A DNA stretch of 8,306 nt from Candidatus Bathyarchaeota archaeon (GCA_030617005.1 JAUWWH010000021.1:1-8306), one strand, 5' to 3'. Shown: positions 1 to 6,320, counted from the stretch's first letter. The notes: generated by a model from the letters alone, not told the origin. Numbers and translations are program-made.

Positions 1-1172
1 AATCGATCAAAAGCGACTTTAAGGACATCTATTGGAGGTAGAAAGACTCCTCTGAAATGTCCTGCACCATAAGTTGTGCCGAATCCTGATCCGTGCACAA
101 GAAGGACATTCTCCTTCTCCAAGAAGTCAAGTACGAACTCTTTATCATCTTTCCATTTTGAACCAATTGCATCTACTTTCGGGAAGATGTAAAATGCTCC
201 TTCAGGTTTAGTACAGCTTATTCCTTCAATATCGTTAATTCTCTTCAATACGTAATCACGCCTTAAGCGTAACTTTCCAACTGTCTCTTTAATGTGGTTT
301 TGTGGTCCTTCAAGTGCTGCTATTGCTGCGTTCTGAACAGGTGTATTAGCGCAAAGTCTTATTCTCGCCTCTTTCTTCATGCTCTCTTGAAGTTCATCCA
401 ACTCACCTTCTGGATCAAAAAAATAGACATACCCAAGTCTCCACCCTGTCATCAAATAAACTTTTGAAAAGCCATTTAAACCCACAATGGGTACATCTTT
501 TACAATAGAGGATGTACTTGTAAATGATCCTTCATACACTATTTTATCATAAATTTCATCAGAGATGATGAGGAGTTCATGTTCAGCTGCTACATCACCT
601 ATTTCTCTTAAGACCTTCGGATCATACATGGCACCTGTAGGATTGTTAGGGTTTATTATCACGATTCCTTTTGTTTTATTTGTAACTTTTGATCTGATAT
701 TATCTACATCAGGTTGCCATCCCTCTTCCTCAACAGTCTTATATGTAACTGGTTTCCCTCCAAAAAATTTCATATATGCCGTGTATGGTGGATATGTAGG
801 ATCTGGAACTAGAACTTCATCCCCAGTCTCAATTAAAGCCCCTAAAAGCATTTGGAGGCCTTCAGATATACCATTAGTTACCATCACATTTTCTGGGTAA
901 ATATCTATATCACTATTTTTTTTCTCATTCCTGCATATGGCTTCTCTAAGTTCTAGAACACCTTCAGAGGCAGAGTATGAATTGGACCCATCCTGCACCG
1001 CTTTAATCAATGCATCTTTGATATGTTCAGGAGTATCAAAATCATATTTTACTGGATCGCCTATATTTAGATATAATATGTCTCTACCTTGCTTTTCAAT
1101 CTCTTTAGCAAATACTACTACATCTCTAATTGCGTATCTAATATCTCGCGCTCTTTTACTTACGGTAAACAA
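1..1172 (-). CDS. Alanine aminotransferase-type PLP enzyme (class I/II aminotransferase), C-terminus cut by window edge
   Basis: Likely moves an amino group between alanine (or a similar amino acid) and 2-oxoglutarate, using pyridoxal phosphate in the cytoplasm. The minus-strand frame is open from 1172 to the window edge (about 390 codons). Visible fold-type I landmarks are NIGDP (36-40), the NPNNPTG loop (174-180), SDEIYDK with PLP-contacting D205 and Y208, the Schiff-base lysine K237 in GFSKVYLMTGWRLGY, and the carboxylate-binding arginine R374 in HFRGVFLPP. The RLCANTPVQ segment closely matches the AlaA-type alanine aminotransferases of Escherichia coli and Pyrococcus, so I prefer alanine over aspartate as substrate. 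The start is TTG at 1172: an in-frame TGA lies directly upstream and a GAGGG ribosome-binding site precedes it by 7 nt. The upstream ATG (1176-1174) is out of frame. Family proteins run about 390-410 residues, so only the last few to about 20 are missing. It is divergent from glutamate dehydrogenase, which shares its glutamate/2-oxoglutarate pair. Confidence 0.9.
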   Translation of the reverse strand, partial: MFTVSKRARDIRYAIRDVVVFAKEIEKQGRDILYLNIGDPVKYDFDTPEHIKDALIKAVQDGSNSYSASEGVLELREAICRNEKKNSDIDIYPENVMVTNGISEGLQMLLGALIETGDEVLVPDPTYPPYTAYMKFFGGKPVTYKTVEEEGWQPDVDNIRSKVTNKTKGIVIINPNNPTGAMYDPKVLREIGDVAAEHELLIISDEIYDKIVYEGSFTSTSSIVKDVPIVGLNGFSKVYLMTGWRLGYVYFFDPEGELDELQESMKKEARIRLCANTPVQNAAIAALEGPQNHIKETVGKLRLRRDYVLKRINDIEGISCTKPEGAFYIFPKVDAIGSKWKDDKEFVLDFLEKENVLLVHGSGFGTTYGAGHFRGVFLPPIDVLKVAFDR

Positions 1173-1179
1173 TCATCTT

Positions 1180-1184
1180 CCCTC
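1180..1184 (-). promoter_or_regulatory. Shine-Dalgarno site deciding the TTG start of the aminotransferase
   Basis: GAGGG on the minus strand ends 7 nt before the TTG at 1172. It supports that unusual start, since no ATG or GTG is available in frame: the codon immediately upstream of TTG is a TGA stop. The overlapping ATG at 1176-1174 opens only a six-codon frame. Confidence 0.6.
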
Positions 1185-1240
1185 TTCAATAATTACCTTA
1201 GAGATTCTAATTATTTACCTTTTAAGGGTTACCCAATAAG

Positions 1241-1250
1241 ATTTATAAAT
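1241..1250 (+). promoter_or_regulatory. Palindromic TATA box in the aminotransferase/glutamate dehydrogenase divergent promoter region
   Basis: ATTTATAAAT is a perfect 10-bp palindrome. On the plus strand its centre lies about 28 nt before the glutamate dehydrogenase ATG at 1274. Archaeal transcription usually starts about 25 nt from the TATA centre, so the predicted start falls within a few bases of that ATG, giving a leaderless or nearly leaderless mRNA. Read on the minus strand the same box could drive the aminotransferase with a leader of about 45-50 nt. A nearer minus-strand AT-rich box (about 1209-1217, TAAATAATT) is an alternative that would leave a leader of about 15 nt carrying the GAGGG site. 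Confidence 0.6.
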
Positions 1251-1273
1251 AATATATCTTATGATAATAGTCT

Positions 1274-2527
1274 ATGTCATTAAAAGATACAAATCCTTTT
1301 GAAGCTGCTATGAGACAACTAGACCTTGTAGCTGAAGAAATAGGGTTAGATCAAAAGGTCGTTGAAGTACTCAAACATCCTAATAGAGTTGTCATTACTT
1401 CACTCCCAGTGAGGATGGATAATGGGATCATCAAAGTGTTCACGGGGTATAGGGTACAATACTCAAGGCATCGGGGTCCCTTTAAAGGTGGTATCAGATA
1501 CCATCCAAACGTGAATTTAGATGAAGTGAAGGCTTTAGCCGCATGGATGACATGGAAGTGTGCAGTTGCTGATGTTCCTTATGGTGGATCCAAAGGCGGT
1601 ATCACTTGTAACCCAAAAGAAATGTCTACTGCTGAACTGGAACGTTTAACTCGGAGATACACTGCCAGTATAGTTCATGACATTGGTCCATTTAAGGACA
1701 TCCCTGCACCTGACATCTATACTGATTCACAGACGATGGCTTGGCTGTTAGATACTTATAGTGAATTTCAAGGTTACGCAGTTCCAGGGGTCGTTACAGG
1801 TAAACCTCTCTCTGTTGGTGGATCAGAGGGAAGAGCTGGTGCTATTGGACGTGGCGTCGCTTTATGTACAAGAGAAGCCGCAAGACATCTTGGTCTTGAT
1901 ATGAAAGGTGCAACAGTTGCCATTCAAGGATATGGTAAGGTGGGAAGAAGCGCAGCTAAAGTATTGCGTGAGATGGGATGCATTATTATTGCGATAAGCG
2001 ATAGTAAAGGTGGTATATTTGCTCAGAATGGTTTGGATCCGTTTGAAGTGCTTGAATATAAGAAGCGCACTGGCAGTGTTGTTGATTTTAAGGATTCTAC
2101 GTATATCGCAAATAAGGATCTTCTTGAATTAGATTGCGATATTCTCATTCCAACTGCGATGGAGAATGTGCTAACAGAGGAGAATGCTCCTCGTGTAAAC
2201 GCCAAGATCATTTCTGAGGGTGCTAATGGACCTACAACTCCAGAAGCTGGTGCAATACTGCATAAAAAGGGTATTTTCATGGTTCCTGATATCTTAGCTA
2301 ACTCTGGTGGAGTAACTGTGAGCTATTTTGAATGGGTTCAAAACCTGAATCGGTTGCACTGGACATTGGATGAAGTTAACCAGAAGCTTGAACAGAAGAT
2401 AGTTAAGGCTTTTAATGATGTTCTCGAGATTTCAACAAAGCGTAACGTCTCCATGAGGCTGGCCGCTTACATACTTGGTGTAAGTAGAGTAGCTGAAGCT
2501 TTTGAGGTCTTAGGTTTATTCCCTTAA
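1274..2527 (+). CDS. gdhA: Glutamate dehydrogenase (NAD(P)-dependent, hexameric archaeal type)
   Basis: Catalyses reversible oxidative deamination of glutamate to 2-oxoglutarate and ammonium with NAD(P). At 417 residues it has the usual length of archaeal hexameric enzymes (about 420). The N-terminal ELFV-type dimerisation/substrate domain (about 1-185) contains the lysine triad of the family: K71 in the GPFKGGIR motif, K95 in MTWK, and K107 in GGSKGG, which corresponds to the catalytic lysine. D147 in PAPD fits the catalytic aspartate. The C-terminal Rossmann domain shows QGYGKVG (218-224) followed by ISDSKGG (241-247) at the end of the second strand. Coenzyme choice cannot be read safely from this. 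There is no ribosome-binding site at ATG 1274; the TATA box at 1241-1250 predicts a leaderless mRNA. An upstream ATG at 1261 is out of frame. Its neighbours, an alanine aminotransferase and Nfn, use the same metabolites or coenzymes. Confidence 0.97.
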   Translation: MSLKDTNPFEAAMRQLDLVAEEIGLDQKVVEVLKHPNRVVITSLPVRMDNGIIKVFTGYRVQYSRHRGPFKGGIRYHPNVNLDEVKALAAWMTWKCAVADVPYGGSKGGITCNPKEMSTAELERLTRRYTASIVHDIGPFKDIPAPDIYTDSQTMAWLLDTYSEFQGYAVPGVVTGKPLSVGGSEGRAGAIGRGVALCTREAARHLGLDMKGATVAIQGYGKVGRSAAKVLREMGCIIIAISDSKGGIFAQNGLDPFEVLEYKKRTGSVVDFKDSTYIANKDLLELDCDILIPTAMENVLTEENAPRVNAKIISEGANGPTTPEAGAILHKKGIFMVPDILANSGGVTVSYFEWVQNLNRLHWTLDEVNQKLEQKIVKAFNDVLEISTKRNVSMRLAAYILGVSRVAEAFEVLGLFP

Positions 2528-2557
2528 ATCTTTTCCATCCTTCTAACACATCCCAAA

Positions 2558-2573
2558 TTTTCTTTTTTTCTCT
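2558..2573 (+). terminator. T-rich archaeal terminator after glutamate dehydrogenase
   Basis: A pyrimidine tract with runs of four and seven T (TTTTCTTTTTTTCTCTC) begins about 30 nt after the glutamate dehydrogenase stop codon and has no obvious hairpin before it. Archaeal RNA polymerase commonly stops at such oligo-T tracts. It would separate this gene transcriptionally from the nfnAB operon. Confidence 0.6.
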
Positions 2574-2650
2574 CCATTAACATTCATTAAACTTAGACTG
2601 ATACATAGACTTTACAATTAAAATGTTTAGAGAATAGTGCGTACCTCCCA

Positions 2651-2692
2651 AGAAATATTAAAAAGGGAGTAAACAATAAAAAATGGAAAGGT
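2651..2692 (+). promoter_or_regulatory. Probable promoter and ribosome-binding region of the nfnAB operon
   Basis: An AT-rich box (AAATATTAAAA, 2653-2663) would place a transcription start near 2684. The purine-rich GGAAAGGT at 2685-2692 ends 11 nt before the ATG at 2704 and could act as a weak Shine-Dalgarno site. A second AT-rich stretch near 2615-2624 is an alternative TATA box that would leave a leader of roughly 58 nt, so the exact promoter is uncertain. Confidence 0.35.
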
Positions 2693-2703
2693 AAATTTGA
2701 ATA

Positions 2704-3540
2704 ATGTCCAAGATTATAAGAGTAGAAAAGTGGCATGATGTTATTTATTCCATGTGGATCAAAGCTCTTCAGATCTCTATGAAGGTTCAACCTGGCCAAT
2801 TTGTCATCTTAATGATTGATGAGAAAGGAGAACGCATTCCCTTGACAGTTGCTGATTATCATCGGGAAGAGGGATGGGTGCAAGTTGTATTCCAAACAGT
2901 AGGCACTAGTACCATGAAATTGGCTCAAATGAGTATTGGTGATGAGTTCTTCTCCTTTATAGGTCCATTAGGTAAACCTTCTGAAATTAAAAAATATGGA
3001 ACAGTGATTACAATAGGTGGAGGGACTGGAATCGCCTGTATTCATCCCATAACAAGAGCTCTAAAAGAAGTAGGAAATAAAGTCATTGCCATAATTGGTG
3101 CAAGGACAAAGGAGTTAATCATTATGGAAGAAGAGATGAAAGAAGCCTCCACAGAGCTCCATATCACAACTGATGATGGAAGCTATATGAGAAAAGGATT
3201 TGTTACAGAGGTTTTAAAGGAGGTATTGCAAGGAGAAAAGAATGTTAGAAAAGTGTGGGCTATCGGTCCAGCAATCATGATGAAGGCTACTTGTGCTGTA
3301 GCAAAACCTTTTGGAATTGACGTCATTGTCAGTTTAAATGCAATTATGGTGGATGGAACCGGTATGTGTGGTTCATGCCGAGTTACTGTGGGTGGTCAAA
3401 CAAAATATACCTGTGTTGATGGACCTGAGTTTAATGGTCATTTAGTTGAATGGCGAGAGTTCATGAATCGACTAACACGGTACACAGAACTGGAAAAACT
3501 ATCCTCTAAAATGTACAAGAAAAAATGCCAAAGGAAGTAG
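2704..3540 (+). CDS. nfnA: Ferredoxin:NADP+ oxidoreductase (NfnAB/SudBA type), small FAD and [2Fe-2S] subunit
   Basis: The small subunit of the heterodimeric flavoprotein called NADH-dependent reduced ferredoxin:NADP+ oxidoreductase (Nfn) or sulfide dehydrogenase (Sud). Its FAD receives electrons from or gives them to NAD(H) during electron bifurcation. The 278-residue protein has a ferredoxin-reductase-like FAD domain (RIPLTVAD 44-51, TVGTST 65-70), an NAD domain with GGGTGIA (105-111), and a C-terminal [2Fe-2S] site with D217, C222, C225 and C237 in DGTGMCGSCRV...YTC. The SudB cluster of Pyrococcus is known to use one aspartate and three cysteines, and D217 fits that role. It is the first gene of a two-gene operon; the next ATG is only 7 nt past the stop. 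PyrK and other members of the same superfamily are alternatives, but pairing with a GltD-like large subunit makes Nfn much the best call. Confidence 0.92.
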   Translation: MSKIIRVEKWHDVIYSMWIKALQISMKVQPGQFVILMIDEKGERIPLTVADYHREEGWVQVVFQTVGTSTMKLAQMSIGDEFFSFIGPLGKPSEIKKYGTVITIGGGTGIACIHPITRALKEVGNKVIAIIGARTKELIIMEEEMKEASTELHITTDDGSYMRKGFVTEVLKEVLQGEKNVRKVWAIGPAIMMKATCAVAKPFGIDVIVSLNAIMVDGTGMCGSCRVTVGGQTKYTCVDGPEFNGHLVEWREFMNRLTRYTELEKLSSKMYKKKCQRK

Positions 3541-3547
3541 ACGTGTA

Positions 3548-4954
3548 ATGGCTAAAATGATACCGATGAAAGAAAGAGGTAAAAGAACTCCAAGACATAT
3601 GCCTGAGCAGGATGTACACAAAAGAATCCACAATTTTAACGAAGTGTCCTTAGGTTACACGAAAGAAGATGCCATTTACGAAGCTCAAAGATGTCTGCAA
3701 TGTCGCTCTCCAACCTGTATGGACGGTTGTCCAGCAGACATAAATATTCCTGAATTTATAAAAAAGATTGTTGAGGAAAATTTTACAGGTTCCTATTTCG
3801 AGATATTAAAAACGAATAATCTTCCTGCTATAGCTGGTAGAGTCTGTCCACAAGAAGAACAATGTTCCAAAGCCTGTGTATGGAATAAAGCGAATAAGGC
3901 CATTCACATAGGGCGATTGGAACGCTTTGTCGCTGATTGGGCTCGAGATAACAAAATACATCTTGAACGAGTAGGAATCGAAAAGAAAAATAAAAAAATA
4001 GCGATAGTCGGTTCCGGCCCAGCGGGTTTAACATGTTCTGCTGACTTGGTGAAGATTGGTTATGATGTGACATTATTTGAAGCGCTTCAAAAACCGGGGG
4101 GTGTATTAGTTTATGGAATCCCTGAGTTCAGATTACCAAAAGCCATTGTAGAGTATGAAATCGGTGAAATTAAGAGATTAGGAGTAACCATCGAAACAGA
4201 TTTCATAGTAGGTTTAACAAAGAGTGTTGATGAGTTGGCAGAGGAATTTGACGCCATTTTCTTAGCGAATGGTGCTGGTGCACCACGGTTTTTACATCTT
4301 CCCGGAGAAAACCTCAACGATGTCTATTCCGCAAACGAATTTCTAACCCGATCCAACCTTATGAAAGCCTATGCATTTCCAAAATATGATACACCGATCA
4401 AAGTGGGAAAAAAAGTAGCTGTTATAGGTGGAGGAAATGTTGCTATGGATTCAGCAAGAACCGCTTTACGGTTAGGCACCGAAGAAGTTCATCTTGTCTA
4501 TAGACGAACAAGCAAAGAAGCACCAGCACGGAAGGAGGAACTTACTCATGCTGAAGAAGAAGGGATAATCTTCGATTTTCTCACACTTCCTTTAAAAATA
4601 TTAGGCAATGAGCAAGGTGACATAAACGGGATGGAATGTATCAAGATGAGATTAGGTGAACCTGACGAATCAGGAAGGAGAAGACCCATTTACATAGACG
4701 GAACAAATTTTATCTTACAAGTAGACCTGGTCATTGTCGCTATTGGAACAGCTGCAAACCCCATTGTCGCAAGAAGTGCAACTGGTGTGAAGACGAATAA
4801 ATGGGGATATTTTATCACAGACGAGAATACATGTTCAACAACCCGAAAAGGGATATTCGCTGGAGGAGACATCGTTCGTGGAGCGGCAACAGTCATTTCT
4901 GCTGTTGGAGATGGAAAGAGAGCCGCAAAAGCAATAAATAACTTTCTTCAGTAG
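3548..4954 (+). CDS. nfnB: Ferredoxin:NADP+ oxidoreductase (NfnAB/SudBA type), large FAD and 2x[4Fe-4S] subunit
   Basis: The large subunit of Nfn, where NADPH binds and bifurcates electrons at FAD toward ferredoxin (through two [4Fe-4S] clusters) and NAD (through the small subunit). The 468 residues show an N-terminal iron-sulfur domain with C49, C52, C57, C61 and C100, C106, C110; E103 or E104 in CPQEEQC may supply a non-cysteine ligand, as a glutamate does in the Thermotoga enzyme. An FAD Rossmann site GSGPAG (155-160), an NADPH Rossmann site IGGGNVAMD (303-311), and the second FAD contact GIFAGGD (445-451) follow. The fold equals glutamate synthase small subunit (GltD), but no GltB-like large subunit lies nearby and the nfnA partner directly precedes it, so an Nfn role is favoured. 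AAGGAAG at 3531-3537, inside the end of nfnA, is a possible ribosome-binding site, suggesting translation from one mRNA. Confidence 0.93.
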   Translation: MAKMIPMKERGKRTPRHMPEQDVHKRIHNFNEVSLGYTKEDAIYEAQRCLQCRSPTCMDGCPADINIPEFIKKIVEENFTGSYFEILKTNNLPAIAGRVCPQEEQCSKACVWNKANKAIHIGRLERFVADWARDNKIHLERVGIEKKNKKIAIVGSGPAGLTCSADLVKIGYDVTLFEALQKPGGVLVYGIPEFRLPKAIVEYEIGEIKRLGVTIETDFIVGLTKSVDELAEEFDAIFLANGAGAPRFLHLPGENLNDVYSANEFLTRSNLMKAYAFPKYDTPIKVGKKVAVIGGGNVAMDSARTALRLGTEEVHLVYRRTSKEAPARKEELTHAEEEGIIFDFLTLPLKILGNEQGDINGMECIKMRLGEPDESGRRRPIYIDGTNFILQVDLVIVAIGTAANPIVARSATGVKTNKWGYFITDENTCSTTRKGIFAGGDIVRGAATVISAVGDGKRAAKAINNFLQ

Positions 4955-4958
4955 TCGA

Positions 4959-4970
4959 TTTAAATATTAA
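4959..4970 (+). promoter_or_regulatory. Probable TATA box for the tRNA-Gly gene
   Basis: TTTAAATATTAA lies just after the nfnB stop codon. A start about 25 nt past its centre falls near 4990, leaving a 5' leader of about 22 nt to be removed by RNase P. That start would coincide with the first base of the leader half of the inverted repeat described separately. Confidence 0.4.
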
Positions 4971-4990
4971 AACATAAAAATTCTTAGTTT

Positions 4991-5102
4991 TTCAGTTCTA
5001 TGAATTTATAGGCGGCTGTGGTCTAGCTTGGTCTAGGACAGGAGCTTCCCAAGCTTCTAACCCGGGTTCAAATCCCGGCAGCCGCACCACTTTAGAACTG
5101 AA
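4991..5102 (+). repeat. Perfect 10-bp inverted repeat flanking the tRNA gene
   Basis: TTCAGTTCTA at 4991-5000 and its exact reverse complement TAGAACTGAA at 5093-5102 bracket the tRNA. The left arm ends 11 nt before the mature 5' end and the right arm starts 3 nt after the CCA. In a transcript the two arms could pair and bring leader and trailer together beyond the acceptor stem. Pairing does not extend past the 10 bp in either direction. Confidence 0.6.
5012..5089 (+). tRNA. tRNA-Gly (anticodon CCC), CCA encoded
   Basis: The full cloverleaf can be drawn by eye. The acceptor stem GCGGCTG (5012-5018) pairs with CAGCCGC (5079-5085), all seven pairs Watson-Crick. The D stem GTCT/GGAC encloses a loop containing GG. 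The anticodon stem GGAGC/GCTTC (one G-U pair) encloses TTCCCAA, so the anticodon is CCC at 5048-5050, reading GGG glycine codons. A four-base variable region follows. The T stem CCGGG/CCCGG encloses TTCAAAT. Discriminator A5086 is followed by an encoded CCA at 5087-5089. There is no intron. It stands alone between the nfnAB operon and the HdrA relic, and I see no duplicate of its 3' end that would mark an integrated element. Confidence 0.96.
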
Positions 5103-5116
5103 TAAAGAAACATAAA

Positions 5117-5126
5117 GGTTAAATAG
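5117..5126 (+). promoter_or_regulatory. TATA-like box upstream of the HdrA relic
   Basis: AGGTTAAATA contains a TTAAATA core whose centre is about 22 nt before the ATG at 5144. This is roughly the leaderless spacing seen for glutamate dehydrogenase in this window, if slightly shorter. It suggests that the promoter of the ancestral hdrA survives although the reading frame is broken. Confidence 0.3.
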
Positions 5127-5143
5127 TTTAGAAAAAACGTTAG

Positions 5144-5523
5144 ATGTCTAATGAACCCAGGTGTTCCCAATACTTCAAAATGAGATAGGCGCTGTCTTAG
5201 TAGTGGGTGGAGGGATTGGAGGAATACAGGCTTCCCTCGACTTGGTTGAATCTGACTTCAAGGTCTATATGGTTGACATTTTCCCCTCCATAGGTAGAAT
5301 TATGACAAAGTTAGACAAGACCTTCCCAACAAATGATTGTTCAATGTGTATCCTTGCACCAAAAATGATTGAAAGTTCAAGACATCAAACTATTACAATA
5401 TATTCTTATTCAGAAATCAAAGAAGTGAGTGGATCTGTTGGAAATTTTAGGGTGAAAATTCTAGAACATCCTCGTTATGTTAACGCTGAGACGTGCACTG
5501 GATGTGGAGTATGCGCGCGCTAG
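5144..5523 (+). pseudogene. hdrA: Decayed heterodisulfide reductase subunit A (HdrA), N-terminal flavin-domain fragment
   Basis: HdrA is the flavin-bifurcating subunit of CoB-CoM-type heterodisulfide reductases. The reading frame from GTG 5161 gives 120 residues that match only the start of its FAD domain: VVGGGIGGIQASLDL (14-28), the hallmark FPTNDCSMCILAPKM (55-69), and the beginning of the first ferredoxin motif CTGCGVCA (112-119). There it meets a TAG stop at 5521-5523, where EVCP and about 400 further residues are expected. The usual N-terminal thiol region (about 140 residues) is also absent. GTG 5161 has no ribosome-binding site. ATG 5144, at leaderless distance from a TATA-like box, reads MSNEPR in another frame, resembling a typical HdrA start before ending at TAG 5186. 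The usual GG of the SIGGHM motif reads GR here. The best reading is an internally deleted, truncated pseudogene; a short functional flavoprotein is unlikely. Confidence 0.8.
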
Positions 5524-5582
5524 GTTGAACCTTCAAAAGCCGAAGAAGTCCTAAATATGCAACAGGTATATGGATCGCGGGC

Positions 5583-5588
5583 TAAAAA
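5583..5588 (-). terminator. Short oligo-T tract after the MetF-like gene
   Basis: On the minus strand the sequence TATTTTTAG, with five T at 5588-5584, follows the TGA stop at 5597-5595 by 6 nt. It is a short tract and only a weak candidate terminator. Confidence 0.25.
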
Positions 5589-5594
5589 TATTAA

Positions 5595-6320
5595 TCACTT
5601 TCTGAACTTTTGCAGTCTTCCTAATAGCTCTTTATCACCTTCGTAATCTCCAGCACATGTTACTATTATACCATCTACAATGCCTTCCAGTTTTGTTGCA
5701 AATTCTTCAACATGTTCCATAGTTGTAGTGATCGGCCACCCAATCATTTTTACAATCTCCGCATTTCTAGGCGTTCCTACCAAGAAGTACGAGTAGATGG
5801 GCTTGTTTAGACGTTTGCACTCTTTAGCTACCTGCTCTAATATAGATAAGGATTTATCTTCAAGCCTCATGAAGAAGAAGAAGTCCCATACATCCCTTAC
5901 CCGCGTAATAGTATCCTCTACAGATCGACGTGCCGTAAGCAGGCAACCCAGCTTCAAGTTTTTGACACGTACCGTTTTGTGTAAGAATTCTTGAGCTTCC
6001 TCAGAAGTTTTTAACGCCTTTATAGGTTCTCCATACTTAGGAATATCGCCCATAGTAAGTACAATGCCATCAAGACCTACAGTATCCGCCGCTAAAGCCA
6101 AACCTCCTACTTCGACTGGGCCTTTGTAGTGTAATATAAATATGGGTATTACTATTTTATCAAGGTATTTAGTCTTGAGTACACAACTCACAGCTGTACC
6201 GCTGGCTGCTGGTATACCAGCAGCATTATCAGTGACATTCCACCCATCAACTAGGTCTTTGACCTCTTCGGCAACCTTCAGAAACTTACGTGTTGGAACA
6301 AACTCGTGTAATATTTTCAT
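5595..6320 (-). CDS. Methylenetetrahydrofolate reductase (MetF) superfamily protein, short form
   Basis: A cytoplasmic TIM-barrel protein of 241 residues resembling MetF, which reduces methylene-tetrahydrofolate to the methyl form with a flavin. What can be seen: HEFVPTR (5-11), whose E6 corresponds to the catalytic glutamate in the EFFPP motif of bacterial MetF; VTDNAAG (29-35); and LTMGDIP (88-94), whose D92 fits the folate-contacting aspartate of the RGD motif. The E-to-D spacing is similar to that in Escherichia coli MetF. It is some 50 residues shorter than typical MetF (about 290-300). No metV-like zinc partner is adjacent. Many archaea use the unrelated Mer protein with methanopterin, so the true carrier (folate, methanopterin or other) is unknown. 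ATG 6320 is the only in-frame start after the upstream TAA, and a TATA-like box near 6350 predicts an almost leaderless mRNA. The superfamily is fairly sure, the exact reaction is not. Confidence 0.7.
   Translation of the reverse strand: MKILHEFVPTRKFLKVAEEVKDLVDGWNVTDNAAGIPAASGTAVSCVLKTKYLDKIVIPIFILHYKGPVEVGGLALAADTVGLDGIVLTMGDIPKYGEPIKALKTSEEAQEFLHKTVRVKNLKLGCLLTARRSVEDTITRVRDVWDFFFFMRLEDKSLSILEQVAKECKRLNKPIYSYFLVGTPRNAEIVKMIGWPITTTMEHVEEFATKLEGIVDGIIVTCAGDYEGDKELLGRLQKFRK

Noticed and set aside
565..1283. Plus-strand ORFs of 64-111 residues at 565-900, 937-1239 and 1089-1283
   Set aside because: They are antisense to the clearly coding aminotransferase, or cross its promoter region, and their products show low-complexity, non-protein-like composition.
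2593..2799. Minus-strand ORF of 68 residues overlapping the start of nfnA
   Set aside because: It overlaps the 5' end of a solid gene, has no family resemblance and sits in an AT-rich promoter region.
3548..4954. Glutamate synthase small subunit (GltD) instead of NfnB, suggested by the nearby glutamate dehydrogenase
   Set aside because: No large glutamate synthase subunit is adjacent, whereas the FAD/[2Fe-2S] small subunit of Nfn is directly upstream in the same operon.
5012..5089. tRNA-Gly as an attachment site for an integrated element
   Set aside because: No second copy of the tRNA 3' end and no integrase gene are visible in the window.
5521..5523. TAG in the HdrA frame as a pyrrolysine or read-through codon
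   Set aside because: The residues after the stop do not continue the expected EVCP and ferredoxin sequence, and the N-terminal region is missing as well, so decay explains the stop better than recoding.
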